Positions 31,497 to 43,610 of a DNA stretch of 64,000 nucleotides are shown here, piece after piece. Origin of the DNA: Cryptomeria japonica. Lineage: Eukaryota > Streptophyta > Pinopsida > Cupressales > Cupressaceae. The position numbers were made by a program, and so were the translations under genes. The notes under the pieces were generated by a model. It saw only the letters and a list, made by a program, of their open reading frames with translations, was not told the origin of the DNA and ran no database searches. The stretch lies in the NCBI RefSeq assembly GCF_030272615.1, contig NC_081406.1, positions 480,038,900 to 480,102,899 of the forward strand. Reading direction: 5' to 3'. The stretch's first letter is position 1; each line of letters opens with the position of its first letter.

Positions 31497-32276
31497 TGTT
31501 GATTTTAGTCTTTTAGATTAATACAATACTCAAAAAATAGAGATTTATTTTAATTTCCAGATTAATATTAATTTCTGTTAGTGTTTAGGAATTTCCAGAA
31601 TTAAGCAAAAGTAGAGAAATGAAGAGAATGAACACACAACACACAAGTACCCTGGGAAAACCTCCTAGGAGGAAAAACCTAGCAAGAAAGATCCTCAGAT
31701 CTGATTATGCTTTAACACAATGTTCTGATTACAATACTTATCTTTGATTGCTGTCCAATCAACAAGTTGTCAATGTGATGTAGAGTGATGCCCTAGCTGT
31801 AGATGACCAAGACATCCATCAACAGAAGATAACTTCAACAGGCTGAAGCAGCATATAACTAAATGTTCTTGCAGTTCACCAAGGAGCAGATTCGCCAAGT
31901 GTAGGAGGGCAGATCACACTTAGGAGCAGAGCAGATCGCATTATATGAGATATTAAATTGCTTTACTTCATTTTGATGCACCCACATATATATCTTCCTC
32001 TAGATGTTAAAAACCTCTAAAGTCGGCTTAGCATAAATAAAATTTATTTATTACTTTAGCATGTTTCATAAAACCACATCAAGTGGCGTGAGGATAGGGT
32101 CTGCCCTATTTGAAGTTGGCGTGAGAGAGAGGGCCCAGCTTTAGAGGTGGCATGTGAAGGAAAAGGGCCTAGCCCTAAGAGTGGTGTGTGAGGGAAAAGG
32201 GCCCAGCCCTAAAGAGCGGATTCCAATGTTGCCTTAGGCAATTGGAATCCGCTCTTCTCCCTAATTAAAACTATCA
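31497..32276. mobile_element. solo LTR F in the D left LTR
   Basis: A 780-bp insert TGTTGATTTTAG...AAACTATCA flanked by ATCCT (31492-31496 and 32277-32281); the empty site is intact in the 3' LTR of D near 45003. It has TG/CA ends and a TATATAT at about 31988, and no coding sequence. It is the product of LTR-LTR recombination of a different family. It contains a three-times repeated GGGCCCAGCCCTAAGAG-like unit (32115-32217) and a 15-bp perfect stem (32213-32227 with 32241-32255). Confidence 0.92.
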
Positions 32277-32680
32277 ATCCTTGTGAGTCTCATCTCACCG
32301 TGGTTTTTACCTATTTGGGTTTTCCACGTATAAACATTTGTGTCAAGTGGTGAATGCTTTTGTGGTTGTGATCTTATTTGTTGATGTGGTTAATTTTTGA
32401 TAAGACATGTTATGTGCAAGCATTGAGAGTTGAATATGTTGAGTTATGATTAAGCATTGTTGATGTTTACAAGATTGAAGTTGTTTACTGTTAAAGTTGT
32501 CATAACAGTTAAACTGGTTGATGTCAAGTATTCTTATGAATATCGATCTTGACTAAGATATGTTTACTTTGTTTGACTGAGTTTGAGTTTGGGAACTTTG
32601 TATCAGTTTTTCAATATACTAATTCACCCCCCCCCTCTCTGTATTCTACCGGATACTTATTCCTTCATCATACTATCAAT

Positions 32681-32692
32681 TGGTATCAGAGC
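32681..32692 (+). other. primer binding site of D
   Basis: TGGTATCAGAGC, two bases after the LTR end; complementary to initiator-Met tRNA, as in most plant copia elements. Confidence 0.95.
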
Positions 32693-32749
32693 ATCTCAGG
32701 TCCTCTTAATCTAAAAGGCTAGCAGCTTGAGGAAAAGATCTTGTAGATC

Positions 32750-33499
32750 ATGATGAAGAAAGAAGGTCGGAAGTTCAACAAAGATAACTATAGAATATGG
32801 AGTGACAGAATGAAGATTTACATTAATAGTCTTGGTAGTCAGTATTGGGATCATATGGAAAATAAGTATACTACACCTACTGGACCCTTGACTGATGATC
32901 AGAAGAAAGAAAAACAAGAAAATCACCAGGCATTAGAAGCTATTATCAGTTCCTTGTCTGATGCTGAATATGTAGATGTTCATGGTCTTGAAACTGTGTA
33001 TGAAGTATGGAAGAAATTAGAAGAGATTTATAGTGGTGATGAAAATGTTAAGATTGCCAAAGAGGAGAATTTAAGAGAAAAGTTTGACAACATGAGAATG
33101 TTTGAAGGTGAGAATATCCAACAGTACGGTCAAAGGATTAAAGAGATAGTTGGTGAGATAAAGAGTGTAGGAGGGAAAGTGGAAGATGCCACAGTAATCG
33201 GTAAGATACTAAGAACCCTGCTACCGGTCTATGCTATCCGAGTTGTAGCTATTCAGGAGCTGAAATCCATTGACAAGACAAAGGTAACTCTTGACTCTAT
33301 TATTGGCAAACTTACTGCTTTTGAACTAAATGGCTATGATGGTAGTGTACAGAAATTAGAATCTACATTTAGAGCTTCTGTCTCTAACCCATCTGTGAGA
33401 AGAAGTAGAGATACCGTCCATAACTATGAATCTAGATCCAGCAGAGATGCTGAAGATGAAGACAACTTAGTGGAACTTGAAGCATTGTTGGCAAAATGA
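32750..33499 (+). pseudogene. copia D Gag (truncated by a stop)
   Basis: Capsid-like Gag of the UBN2 kind, 249 residues from the ATG at 32750: KFNKDNYRIWSDRMKIYI, HQALEAIISSLSDAEY, VYEVWKKLEEIYSG, YGQRIKEIVGEIKSVGG, ILRTLLPVYAIRVVAI. A TGA at 33497 ends it before the zinc knuckle, which follows in the same frame as FACNKIGHIAANC. The knuckle's first Cys is Tyr (KYFAC), so zinc binding would be lost. The TGA lies where CGA (Arg) would continue the frame. Confidence 0.9.
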
Positions 33500-34692
33500 C
33501 TGCGTAGAGGCATTGGTAAATATAGAGGTAAGCTACCTTTAAAATATTTTGCATGCAACAAGATTGGTCATATAGCCGCAAATTGCCCTAATGGTGAAAA
33601 TGAATACAACAGAGACAAATTTAAGAAATACAAGGGTAAAGGCAAGAGAGATTGTCTTGTAGTTATTGACAGTGGTATTACTGATGAAGAATTTGATGAT
33701 GATGCTAGTGAAGATATTGTGTTTGTAGCTATTAAGGAAGAAATATCAGATCAAAAGGCACTAGTATCTAGAATGGATAACTCTGATGATTGGATCATTG
33801 ATAGTGGTTGTTCACATCACATGACCGGTGATTGGAGCAAATTTCTTTCCCTGAAGGAATTTGATGGCGGTGTTGTCAGATTTGGCAATGACTCACCCTG
33901 TATGGTTAAAGGTAAGGGAGTTATTTCTCTTAATGGGAAGAGCAGTGCTGACGATGTCTATTGGGTTGAAGGCCTAAAGCACAATCTTTTAAGTGTGGCA
34001 CAACTTAATGACAGAGGATACCCACTGGAGTTTAGAAATGGAATGTGCAAAATCTTTGACAACAAAGGTGAATAGTTTGCAACCGGGAAATAGACCAGAG
34101 GTAATCTATTTCATCTCAATCCTAAAGTTAGCAACTGTTTGATTGCAAGAATAGATGATAGCTGGCTTTGGCATAGGGGATTTTGTCATATAAATTTTGA
34201 TAATATTGTTAAAGTAAGCAAGTCTAAGATAGTAAGAGGTTTGCCTTAGCTAGACAAACCGGTTAATGCTCTTTGTAAAGAATGTCAACTAGGAAAGATG
34301 ACCTATTTAACTTTTAAGAGCAAGTCCTTCTCAGTAGAGCACTTGTTAGATTTGGTTCATACAGACCTATGTGGACCAATAAGAACAAGAAGCATTCAAG
34401 GTGACAGATACTTCATGATCTTCACTGATGATTGTTCAAGGATGATGTGGGTCACATTCTTGAAGGATAAGAATGACGCTTTTGGTAAATTCAAGGCATT
34501 CAGAGCCTTAGCTGAGAAAGAGAGTGGCAAAAAGATAAAATGTCTAAGAACAGATCAAGGCGGTGAATTCACTTCTGCAGAGTTCACTAAATATTGTGAT
34601 GATAACAGTATCAAGTGACAGCTTTCTGCACCAAGGACACCACAACAGAATGGTATAGTAGAGAGAAACAACTGGTCAGTGGTTGAAGCTGC
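33500..34692 (+). pseudogene. copia D Pol, first part: zinc knuckle, protease, integrase up to insertion E
   Basis: Continues the Gag frame. The protease active site is WIIDSGCSHHMTGDW (about 33793-33837). The pre-integrase zinc region reads WLWHRGFCHINFDNIV and CKECQLGKM. The integrase core shows HTDLCGPI, TDQGGEFTS and NGIVERNN, carrying the D, D and E. In-frame stops: TAG at 34073, TAG near 34091, TAG near 34246 and TGA at 34616. Integrase is cut at 34692 by E and resumes at 41448 (TMLIQGGV). Confidence 0.9.
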
Positions 34693-34697
34693 TAGGA
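34693..34697. repeat. target duplication of E, left
   Basis: TAGGA, repeated at 41443-41447. Confidence 0.95.
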
Positions 34698-36121
34698 TGA
34701 AAGATCCCTGATGGATCTTTTAAGCTGACAGGCTGTAATTTTTTAATTATTTGTTTTAAAATAAATTCTTCCTGTTTATTAAATGATCTTTCAGAGAGAG
34801 ACAGAAGTTGCAGAAAGGTTGTGTCTTTTGTTTTTGTTTGTATTTTTCCAGATATAGGTAAACAATGAATAACAACAGTAGCAAATATGAAATAGGCTGG
34901 AAAATAATGTGCAATAATATAATTTTTAGCCAACCCAGAATAGCTACAAATCTTACCAGGCAAAATACATAAATGATATGCCAGCAAAGTATCTACCAAC
35001 CAAAATAATGTTGCCGGCTGCAAGAAAGACCATCCACGCACAAAAAAAGAGATGGCTGATGAATACCAATCAGCAACCCACATGCCAGCTGGAAGGAGGC
35101 CGTACGGCTGCTGCAGTCACGTCCAGGTAGCCAAGGAACTCCCACGTGCCAAGCAATATACCCAACGTCCAAAGCCAAAGCTCTTCCAATGTTGAACTTG
35201 CACTCCAATCAAAGTATGAAACCAAATGAAGCTGCTGAAACCTTCTATTGGGGTTTGCGTTCCAATATGTAAGCCCTGGGGTTTGCGTCCCAGTTCTCCA
35301 TAAATCGCTCCTCAGAGCAAATTCACAAATGCCAAGTTTGAAGATGTAAAAAGATAATAAAAAATGAGCCAACATCTCCTTTTATCTCCCTCTCAAAGCT
35401 ACTCGAACCCTAAAGGGAGAATATGCTTTTACCTTTATTAAATAATGGCATATTCTTAATTAAAAAGGCCTTTATGTATAGGAAAAACACCCCTTTCATC
35501 AAATAACAAAACTCAAGGTGCCAGAAGGTCTCCGGATGATGAAAATAAGTTATAATAATTCAAGACATTTCCAACGAGCTATAACACATATGCCTGCCTG
35601 ACTAGAAGAAGCCAAAATCCCCTTATTACTCCAATTAGCTATATAAATAGCTTTATTTAACTAATAAGACGCTAACTTAGGAAATATTAAAAATATATCC
35701 CGAATAGCCGTATAATGTTCATCTGACTCCACAAGTCTGAAACGGAGCCTGCCACCTGTCTGTGACTGTTGTCGGAAATCATGGATCCTCGAGCAATCTT
35801 GTCCCTAAAATCTAGGGATGCTCCTAGAAGCTAGGAAACATACCCAAATCTCCTGAAATTGAACCCAAGGAATAGTCTCATGGTAACCCCACCCTAGGTA
35901 CTGTCAAATCCTCCTAAATAGTAGGAATAGCCTCCACAAAAGAAGGAAATGCCTCCTAAAATTAAGGAATTGCTTCAAACTGGTTCACTACTGCCAGAAT
36001 ACCAAATCCCAAACACTGAATATCGTCACTGAGTCTCTATCCACCACTGTCAGCCTACAAGACCCCAAAATAAGCTGACTCACATGTCTTTGCTAGACAG
36101 AGCTAAAGAGGGGACATGACA
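34698..36121 (-). repeat. 3' LTR of E
   Basis: Plus strand TGAAAGATCCCTGATGG to GGGGACATGACA; aligned with 40023-41442. Open frames inside it (for example around 34680-35375) are repeated in the other LTR and are not genes. Confidence 0.94.
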
Positions 36122-39100
36122 GTCCTCCCCTCTTGGAGATGCTTGCCCAAAAGCAACTGCAAAGCTGGATGCTGCAAAATAGACTCACCCTCCCAAGTGG
36201 CATCCTCTATGGGAAGACCTCTCCAGCATACCAAATACTCCCGAATCACCCGGTTTCTCAGCCGTCGTTCCCTCACCTCAAGAATCTCCTCAGGAACCAG
36301 AGTCAATTTACCTTCCTCATCCATGGGAGGCAAATCGGGTGATGCTGTAATATATTGTCCCAGGGCCTTCTTCAGGCATGACACGTGAAACACATTATGA
36401 ATTTTACTGCCAGGTGGTAACTCAACCTCATAAGCAACCTCTCCAACTCGCTTGAATACTCTATATGGTCTGTAAAAACGAGGTTTGAGCTTCTCAGCTC
36501 CCCATAAGCTATTGTTATAACTTAGACCAGCATCATGAATGAGGTTGTAAATGTTATTATACCAATGCCAACCAAGGATATCGATCCCGATCTCAATGTT
36601 CATCAAGTAGTCATATCTCTTCACACTCCCATGCAACTCAAGAGCTGATGTAGACCATGATAAATCTGCAAGTGCATGGGAAATCGCAGTAGGACAGCCA
36701 CTAACTACCGGAGAGTCAAGGAAGATTGAATCACCTACCAACAAACACATAGCTGCCATATCACATGAAATTTCTGACACATCCAAAGAAGAATTGTAGA
36801 TGCCCTTATCACCAAACAAAATTGTTTCTTGGGTGGCTGTTCCACTACGAATGATATCCATAAAGTCACTGTGCTCATCCATGATTGCATATCCTTCAAA
36901 TTTGTGATCATCATGAAAATCCAATGATGCAATATGTGACTCCTCTAAAATTGGTTTGCAATCAACATACTTACTTTGCTTATGCTCAATCTCTAAGTCT
37001 TCTTTTCTTGGAAGAAAGTGTGATCGAAGATATGCAACTCTTTGTTGTCTTGCCTGATTTAAACGTTTCTGGCGCTCCTTGATTTGTTGTAATTGCTGCC
37101 TTGTCTGGACAGAAAACAACTTAACCTGCCGTGCTCTTTCTAGACCCCCTTCATTCAACCTTCCAGACTGTTCTATTTGAGCTGCTCCAAAGCGCATAAA
37201 ATCAGTCCCATGGTGAGATGCATCATCAAGCTTATCGCACAACATGAATTCACCTTGTGTAACACCCATGGTAGAATCTCTAGCACTCATCTCTTCATGC
37301 TTAGAATTTGCATTAACTTGAAAAAGAAAAGGTATTTTACTGCTGTTATAAAAATCAGAATGACTGTCATGCATTTGTGTCATGTCATCAACTCTTACGA
37401 GTACCTCTTTATTGAAAATAACACAAACATTTTGAGTGCTATCACTTATAGAATATCCTTCATTTGTTATTCCATGTATCATGGTGGCAAACTCTCGAGA
37501 ATGAGAATGTACACAACTGTTGTCTCTAATCAGAATTTTGGGCTCCTCCTTTATACTTTCTTTCGAATCATCAAACATCAGCAACTCTTGACTTGTCCCA
37601 TGTCTATCTTCCCAAAATTGAATGCCAACATTAGATGACTCGATAACATTGTCTTCTACATGAGTATGGGCTGCTAGCTCACTGTTATTACCTTTCCTTG
37701 TGTTTCCTTTGAAGTTTTCAACACTGAATTGTACCTGCACACTCTTGGCTGCCACATCTTCAACAATAACCATTAGCTTCCTTGGCTCTTTGTTCACTGC
37801 TGATATGCCTATTGTCGGTGTGTTATTGATTTTTCTTGTCTCAACTGAAGTACTGCTGTCAACATCAACTACAAACTCAGCATAAGATAAGTCTTGCTCC
37901 TCATTATGTATGGAGTAGTGTACGTCACAAACTTCTTCAGACTGATTTAATACTGTTGTTTTGATATAAACAAATCCAGTCCTCTTGGAAGAGACGTCAT
38001 CAAAATAACCATGCTTAACCAATGTATCATGTATACCAACATTTGAAAATTCAATTTCACTACTTGCTCCATGAATAGGAGCTGCAAATTCATGTAATTG
38101 AAAGAGGATGATGCTGCTGTCCTTAATCATAGACTTATGATTGTAGCCTTTCTTCCATTACCTTGGAAAACTTCAATGCAAGAGTACACTTGCATACACT
38201 TGGCAGTCCAATCAAGTAACATATCAAGACTTGAGATTAGGACATCCTTACACTCAAGCAAAGTGTCAACATCATAAAGGTGAGACATCAACATACAATC
38301 TGATTTGTGTTCTTCTCTAACTGCTATTATAAAATCAGATTGTGGGCAAATAGAAGTTCCCACCACAACCTCATGCTTATTTATCCTTTCATAAATGTCA
38401 ACCATGCTATAGTTGTCTTCACTATCCTCCTTGGATTTGTGCCCATATGAAGTCAAAATACTTATGTCCCAATTTAGGAAATCAGAATTATGTTCAAACC
38501 TTCCCAAGGTGTCTTCATTGCCATTCCTTGTATTGTTCTTGAGGGTAGGGCCTCCTTTCATGAATGTTGACCTATGAAGTTTACCCTACTGCAAGTAACA
38601 TGGATTTATAGCTTCCATAGCTGCCTTTAATCTAATCCATACCTTCACCTCCATGATTGCTATGCTTTTCCTTTCCAATTGTCTCCAAGGTGTAGTATGC
38701 AAAACAAACCAAACATTATCAAAATGTAAGATCTTCTTAGTAGACAATCTCTTGGACTCCATAATAAGCTCTTTAAGATAAAATGCCTCATGTGACCTTA
38801 ATAACTGTCCTTTCATTGTAGATGATGCATAATTAGCCAATTTGAAATGAAATATGTTCCATTCCACACAAATGGATATGTCACTTGTGGCTAGTCCATC
38901 AAGTGTGTAAATATCAGCATTAATGTTTTGAGTCTTCAAGGGGCTCTCTAAAAGAGGGAAGTCATAGACTTCATAAGGCAAACTAGACCAAACTGAATTT
39001 CTTGAATCATACCTCCTTTCTTCTTCACACAATGTAACATGCTCTTCTTGTGGGCTTACCTCAAGAAGCTTTTCCCTTGTAAGCTCTTCATCTACACATT

Positions 39101-39950
39101 CTTCCCTTGGAAGAAATAACGATCTAATGTATGACTCTCTTTGTCTTCTTGCATTATCAAGCTGATTGCATCTTTCCTTGAACTCTTGCAAGTACTGTCT
39201 TGCTTGGGTAGCAAGCATCTTTGCTTGCATAGCTCTATCTAACCAATCTCCATTCAACCTTTGGCAATGCTCTATATCTACTGCCCCAAAGTACACAAAA
39301 TCTGATTTATGATGGGTTGTTTCATTCATGCTAACCTCTGATTTTTCTTCATGTATGGAATTGGTCTCAACAATAGAGTCAACTAATTCACTAGAGAATG
39401 CATCTCTTTCATGTAACTCAACATTCATTCCTTCAGAGCTGTTTCTACTGTCATACTCTCCAACTGAATCCACCTATAAGACACCTTGCAAGGATGTAGA
39501 AGTCTCATATGAATTATTCCCTAATGCTGAGATTTCATTTTCACCAATCAAATCTGCCTGGCTATCAAAGTCATCAACTAATTTTCTGCCAATCTCATTT
39601 GCAGACATCATTTCCTTTGCTCCTCCACTTCTTCCTTGGTTTTCAAATGATTCATGTCGCCTCCTTGGTTGATGACGTGGACTCAAAAGCATCAAGTCCT
39701 CTTCATCGGGTATTCCCATGAATTGTGTGAAGGAAAAACAGTCACGTATCTTTTTCGGAAGGGAACAATACTTGTCATAGTTGTTCATAACTGTATCATT
39801 CAATGTCTTTGCAGGAGACCTCCTCTTTGTACTAGTTGATGAAGTCGTACCCTTAGAGTGTTTGGAACTCCCTGAAGGTGTTTGTTCAAATTTTTTCCCT
39901 GTTTGTTTATTCTTAGACAACCCTGTCATGATGACCAATTTGGTCTGCAA
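36103..39950 (-). pseudogene. E internal protein: unknown long region, duplicated coiled-coil module, integrase tail and chromodomain
   Basis: From the ATG at 39950 one frame runs with stops at 39474 (TAG) and 38586, then a frameshift at about 38130, ending at 36103; the intact protein would have been near 1280 residues. A basic, Ser-rich start (KNKQTGKKFEQTPSG) precedes an acidic region. A module FVYFGAVDIEHCQRLNG, QARQYLQEFKERCNQL, RRQRESYIRSLFLPREE (39310-39090) recurs as FMRFGAAQIEQSGRLNE, TRQQLQQIKERQKRL, RQQRVAYLRSHFLPRKE (37200-36990). The end shows the integrase tail (KPRFYRPYRVFKRVGEVAYE, HNVFHVSCLKK) and a chromodomain (EYLVCWRGLPIEDATWE), which directs insertion to methylated-histone chromatin in chromoviruses. 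The upstream part matches no family I know; it could be a captured host gene or a modified Gag. Confidence 0.82.
36122..36140 (-). other. polypurine tract of E
   Basis: On the minus strand CCAAGAGGGGAGGAC directly precedes the LTR start TGTCATGTCCCC. Confidence 0.8.
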
Positions 39951-40008
39951 CCAAGCTTCAATATAAAATCAAACTACTAATCTTCACCCAACAGGTTGGC
40001 AAGATCAA

Positions 40009-40021
40009 GGCTCTGATACCA
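40009..40021 (-). other. primer binding site of E
   Basis: On the minus strand TGGTATCAGAGCC, one base after the 5' LTR; initiator-Met type. Confidence 0.95.
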
Positions 40022-40022
40022 C

Positions 40023-41442
40023 TGAAAGATCCCTGATGGATCTTTTAAGCTGACAGGTTGTAATTTTTTAATTATTTGTTTTAAAATAAATTCTTCTTGT
40101 TTATTAAATGATCTTTCAGAGAGAGACAGAAGCTGCAGAAAGGTTGTGTCTTTTGTTTTTGTTTGTATTTTTCCAGATATAGGTAAACAATGAATAACAA
40201 CAACAACAAATATGAAATAGGCTGGAAAATAATGTGCAATAATATGATATTCAGCCAACCCAGAATAGCTACAAATCATACCAGGCAAAATACATAAATG
40301 ATATGCCAGCAAAGTATCTACCAACCAAAATAATGTTGCCAGCTGCAAGAAAGACCATCCACGCACAAAAAAGAGATGGCTGATGAATACCAATCAGCAA
40401 CCCACATGCCAGCTAGAAGGAGGCCGTACGACTGCTGCAGTCACGTCCAGGCAGCCAAGGAACTCCCACGTGCCAAGCAATATACCCAACGTCCAAAGCC
40501 AAAGCTCTTCCAATGCTAAACTTGCACTCCAATCAAAGTCTGAAACCAAATGAAGCTGCTGAAACCTTCTATTGGGGTTTGCATCCCAATATCTATGCCC
40601 TGGGGTTTGCGTCCCAGTTCTCCAGAAATCGCTCCTCAGAGCAAATTCACAAATGCCAAGTTTGAAGATGTAAAAAGATAATAAAAAATGAGCCAACATC
40701 TCCTTTTATCTCCCTCTCAAAGCTACTCGAACCCTAAAGGGAGAATATGCTTTTACCTTTATTAAATAATGGCATATTCTTAATTAAAAAGGCCTTTATG
40801 TATAGGAAAAACACCCCTTTCGTCAAATAACAAAACTCACGGTGCCAGAAGGTCTCCGGATGATGAAAATAAGTTATAATAATTCAAGACCTTTCCAACG
40901 AGCTATAACACATATGCCTACCTGACCAGAAGAAGCCAAAATCCCCTTATTACTCCAATTAGTTATATAAATAGCTTTATTTAATTAATAAGACGCTAAC
41001 TTAGGAAATATTAAAAATATATCCCAAATAGCCGTATAATGCTCATCTGACTCAAGTCTGAAACGGAGCCTGCCACCTGTCTGTGACTGTTGTCGGAAAT
41101 CATGGATCCTCGAGCAATCTTGTCCCTAAAATCTAGGGATGCTCCTAGAAGCTAGGAAACATACCCAAATCTCCTGAAACTGAACCCAAGGAATAGTCTC
41201 ATGGTAACCCAACCCTAGGTACTGTCAAATCCTCCTAAATAGTAGGAATAGCCTCCACAAAAGAAGGAAATGCCTCCTAAAATTAAGGAACTGCTCCAAA
41301 CTGGTCCACTACTGCCAGAATACCAAATCCCAAACACTGAATATCTTCACTGAGTCTCTATCCACCACTGTCAGCCTACAAGACCCCAAAATACGCTGAC
41401 TCACATGTCTCTGCTAGACAGAGCTAAAGAGGGGACATGACA
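40023..41442 (-). repeat. 5' LTR of E
   Basis: Second LTR copy, 1420 bp, CA end followed by TAGGA at 41443. Confidence 0.94.
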
Positions 41443-41447
41443 TAGGA

Positions 41448-43610
41448 CTATGTTGATACAAGGAGGTGTATGAAAAACATTTTGGAAAGAAGCTGTAAGT
41501 ACAACTGTGTACACAATGAATCGAGTTTCGGTGAAAAGAGGTAAAGACAAGACCCCATATGAGTACTGGTATGGGAGATCACCTGATGTTAGCTATTTTA
41601 AGATATTTGGAAGCAAATGTTTTATTAAAAGAGGTGATTACATAAGCAAGTTTGAAGCTAAGAGTGATGAAGGCATATTTCTTGGCTATTCCACCAAGAG
41701 TAAGGCCTATAAATGCTTCAACAACCGGACACAAAAAATTGTTGACAGTGTTGATGTTCATGTAGATGAATGTCCTGAAATTTCAAAAGGAACCAGTTCT
41801 GAGAAGAAGGATGAAGATCCTTGCATTTTGCTTTTGGAACCTGAAACTGTTAAATCAGAAACCGGTAAAGCAAATCCCGATGTACTTGTTCAACCCGGAA
41901 CAAATAAATTTAGAAGAAGATGATAATGAAGAAGCTGAACCTGAAGAGAATGATCATGTTATTCCTAGGTATGTGAGACTGAATTACAGTCCTAAACAGA
42001 TAATTGGAGATAAGGATGCCGGTGTACTAACTAGAAGGAGAATAAGAGAGAACTCTTGCATGATCTCCACCTTTGAACCTATAAGTGCTAAGAAGGCATT
42101 TGGTGATGATCATTGGGTGAAAGCTATGGAGGAGGAGTTGGATCAAATTGAGAAGAACAACACTTGGACCCTGGTACCTCGACCGGTAAACAAGAATGTT
42201 ATAGGTACTAAATGGGTGTTCAGAAACAAATTAAATGAAGATGGTGTTGTAGTTCGCAATAAGGCAAGATTAGTATGCAAAGGATATGCGCAAGAAGAAG
42301 GAGAAGATTATGGAGAAAATTTTGCACCAGTAGCAAGACTGGAAGGTGTCAGAACATTGCTTGCATTTGCAGCTCATAAGAAGTTCAAGGTATATCAGAT
42401 GGATGTTAAGTCTGCATTCTTGAATGGGATACTGGAAGAAGAGGTTTGTATAGAGCAGCCTGATGGTTATGCATTGACAGATAAGGAAGACATGGTATGC
42501 AAATTGCATAAAGCTTTGTATGGATTAAAGCAGGCACCCAGAGCATGGTATGAACGGCTTCATACTCATTTGATGAAGATAGGCTTTGCTAGAACCAGTG
42601 ATGACAACAACATTTATCTCAAGTCTGAAGGAGATAAAATACTGGTCAGTGAAGTATTTGTGGATGACATTATATTTGGAGGTAATGATGACATGAGTAA
42701 TTGTTTTGCAGATGAAATGAAGAATGAATTTGAGATGTCATTAGTAGGGGAAATAAATTTTTTCATAGGTTTACAGATACAGCAAATGAAGAATAGTATT
42801 TTCATTACTCAATCCAAGTATGTGAAAGAGGTTTTGAAAACTTTCGGTATGAGTGACTGTAAACCAGTTGGAACCCCAATTGTTACATGTTGTAAATTGT
42901 CCAAGGAAGATGCATCTAAGTCTGTAAATGAAAAGGAATATAGGTCAATGATTGGCAAATTACACTATGTTGTTCACAGTCGATCGGATATTGCCCTTGC
43001 AGTTGTTATTGTTGCTAGATTTCAGAAGAATCCAAAGGAGGCACATCTGATGGCAACCAAGAGAATTTCTAGATATCTGAAAGGTACTGTTGACTATGGG
43101 TTATGGCATCCATATGGTGGAAATTTTGATTTGAAATCATACACAGATGCTGATTGGGCAGGAAATATTGATGACCGGAAGAGTACTACCGGTGGAGCAT
43201 TCTTTCTAGGAGGAAGACTAGTCTCTTGGAGTAGTAAAAAGCAGAGTTGCACTTCACAATCTACTGCTGAAGTTGAATATGTAGCAGCTTATATGAATTG
43301 CACACAAGCTATGTGGATGAGGCACATTTTGGAATGTTTGAAGATAGAAATCTCAAAACCAATACAGATTTTGTGTGATAATACAAGTGCAATAAACATT
43401 TCTAAAATTCCTGTTTTGCACGCAAGGACTAAGCACATTGAATTGAAATATCACTTCTTGAGGGAAAAAGTTCAAAGTAAGGATGTTATCTTGGAGCATG
43501 TTTCTACCAAGGAGCAACTTGTAGATATCTTTACCAAACTTCTGCCTAAGACCACTTTCAAGTATCTTAGAAGTCAATTGGGGGTTGTCCCTCTTCATGA
43601 AGTTAGTTGA
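41448..43610 (+). pseudogene. copia D Pol, second part: integrase end, reverse transcriptase, RNase H
   Basis: Resumes integrase after E: TMLIQGGV, an in-frame TGA, KTFWKEAVSTTVYTMNRV, then PYEYWYGRSPDVSYFKIFG and DEGIFLGYSTKSKAYK. A frameshift around 41900-41925 moves to the frame carrying the copia reverse transcriptase: [55 protein letters not shown]. The catalytic box reads FVDDIIFGG instead of YVDD. RNase [57 protein letters not shown]. It ends at 43610 with [10 protein letters not shown], about 350 bases before the polypurine tract. The last ~560 codons are open. Confidence 0.94.

Larger units (their letters stand above)
30455..32678 (+). repeat. 5' LTR of D (1439 bp without solo LTR F)
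   Basis: TGTTGGCATTTTGAG to TCATCATACTATCA. It aligns with the 3' LTR with a few percent difference. It carries the mini-hairpin series at 31203-31475. Confidence 0.94.
34698..41442 (-). mobile_element. non-autonomous gypsy element E (6.7 kb) nested in D
   Basis: Complete minus-strand LTR element: LTRs 34698-36121 (1424 bp) and 40023-41442 (1420 bp), primer site, polypurine tract and TAGGA duplication. The interior (about 3.9 kb) encodes no protease, reverse transcriptase or RNase H. It has one long, now broken ORF that ends in an integrase C-terminal tail and chromodomain. The LTRs differ by roughly 2-3% by eye, so it is younger than D but not new. It must borrow enzymes from an autonomous chromovirus. 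Confidence 0.95.

Noticed and set aside
34676-35375. Open frames of 71-135 residues with hydrophobic stretches
   Set aside because: They lie in the LTR of E and recur at 39977-40699 in the other LTR; no protein family is recognisable.
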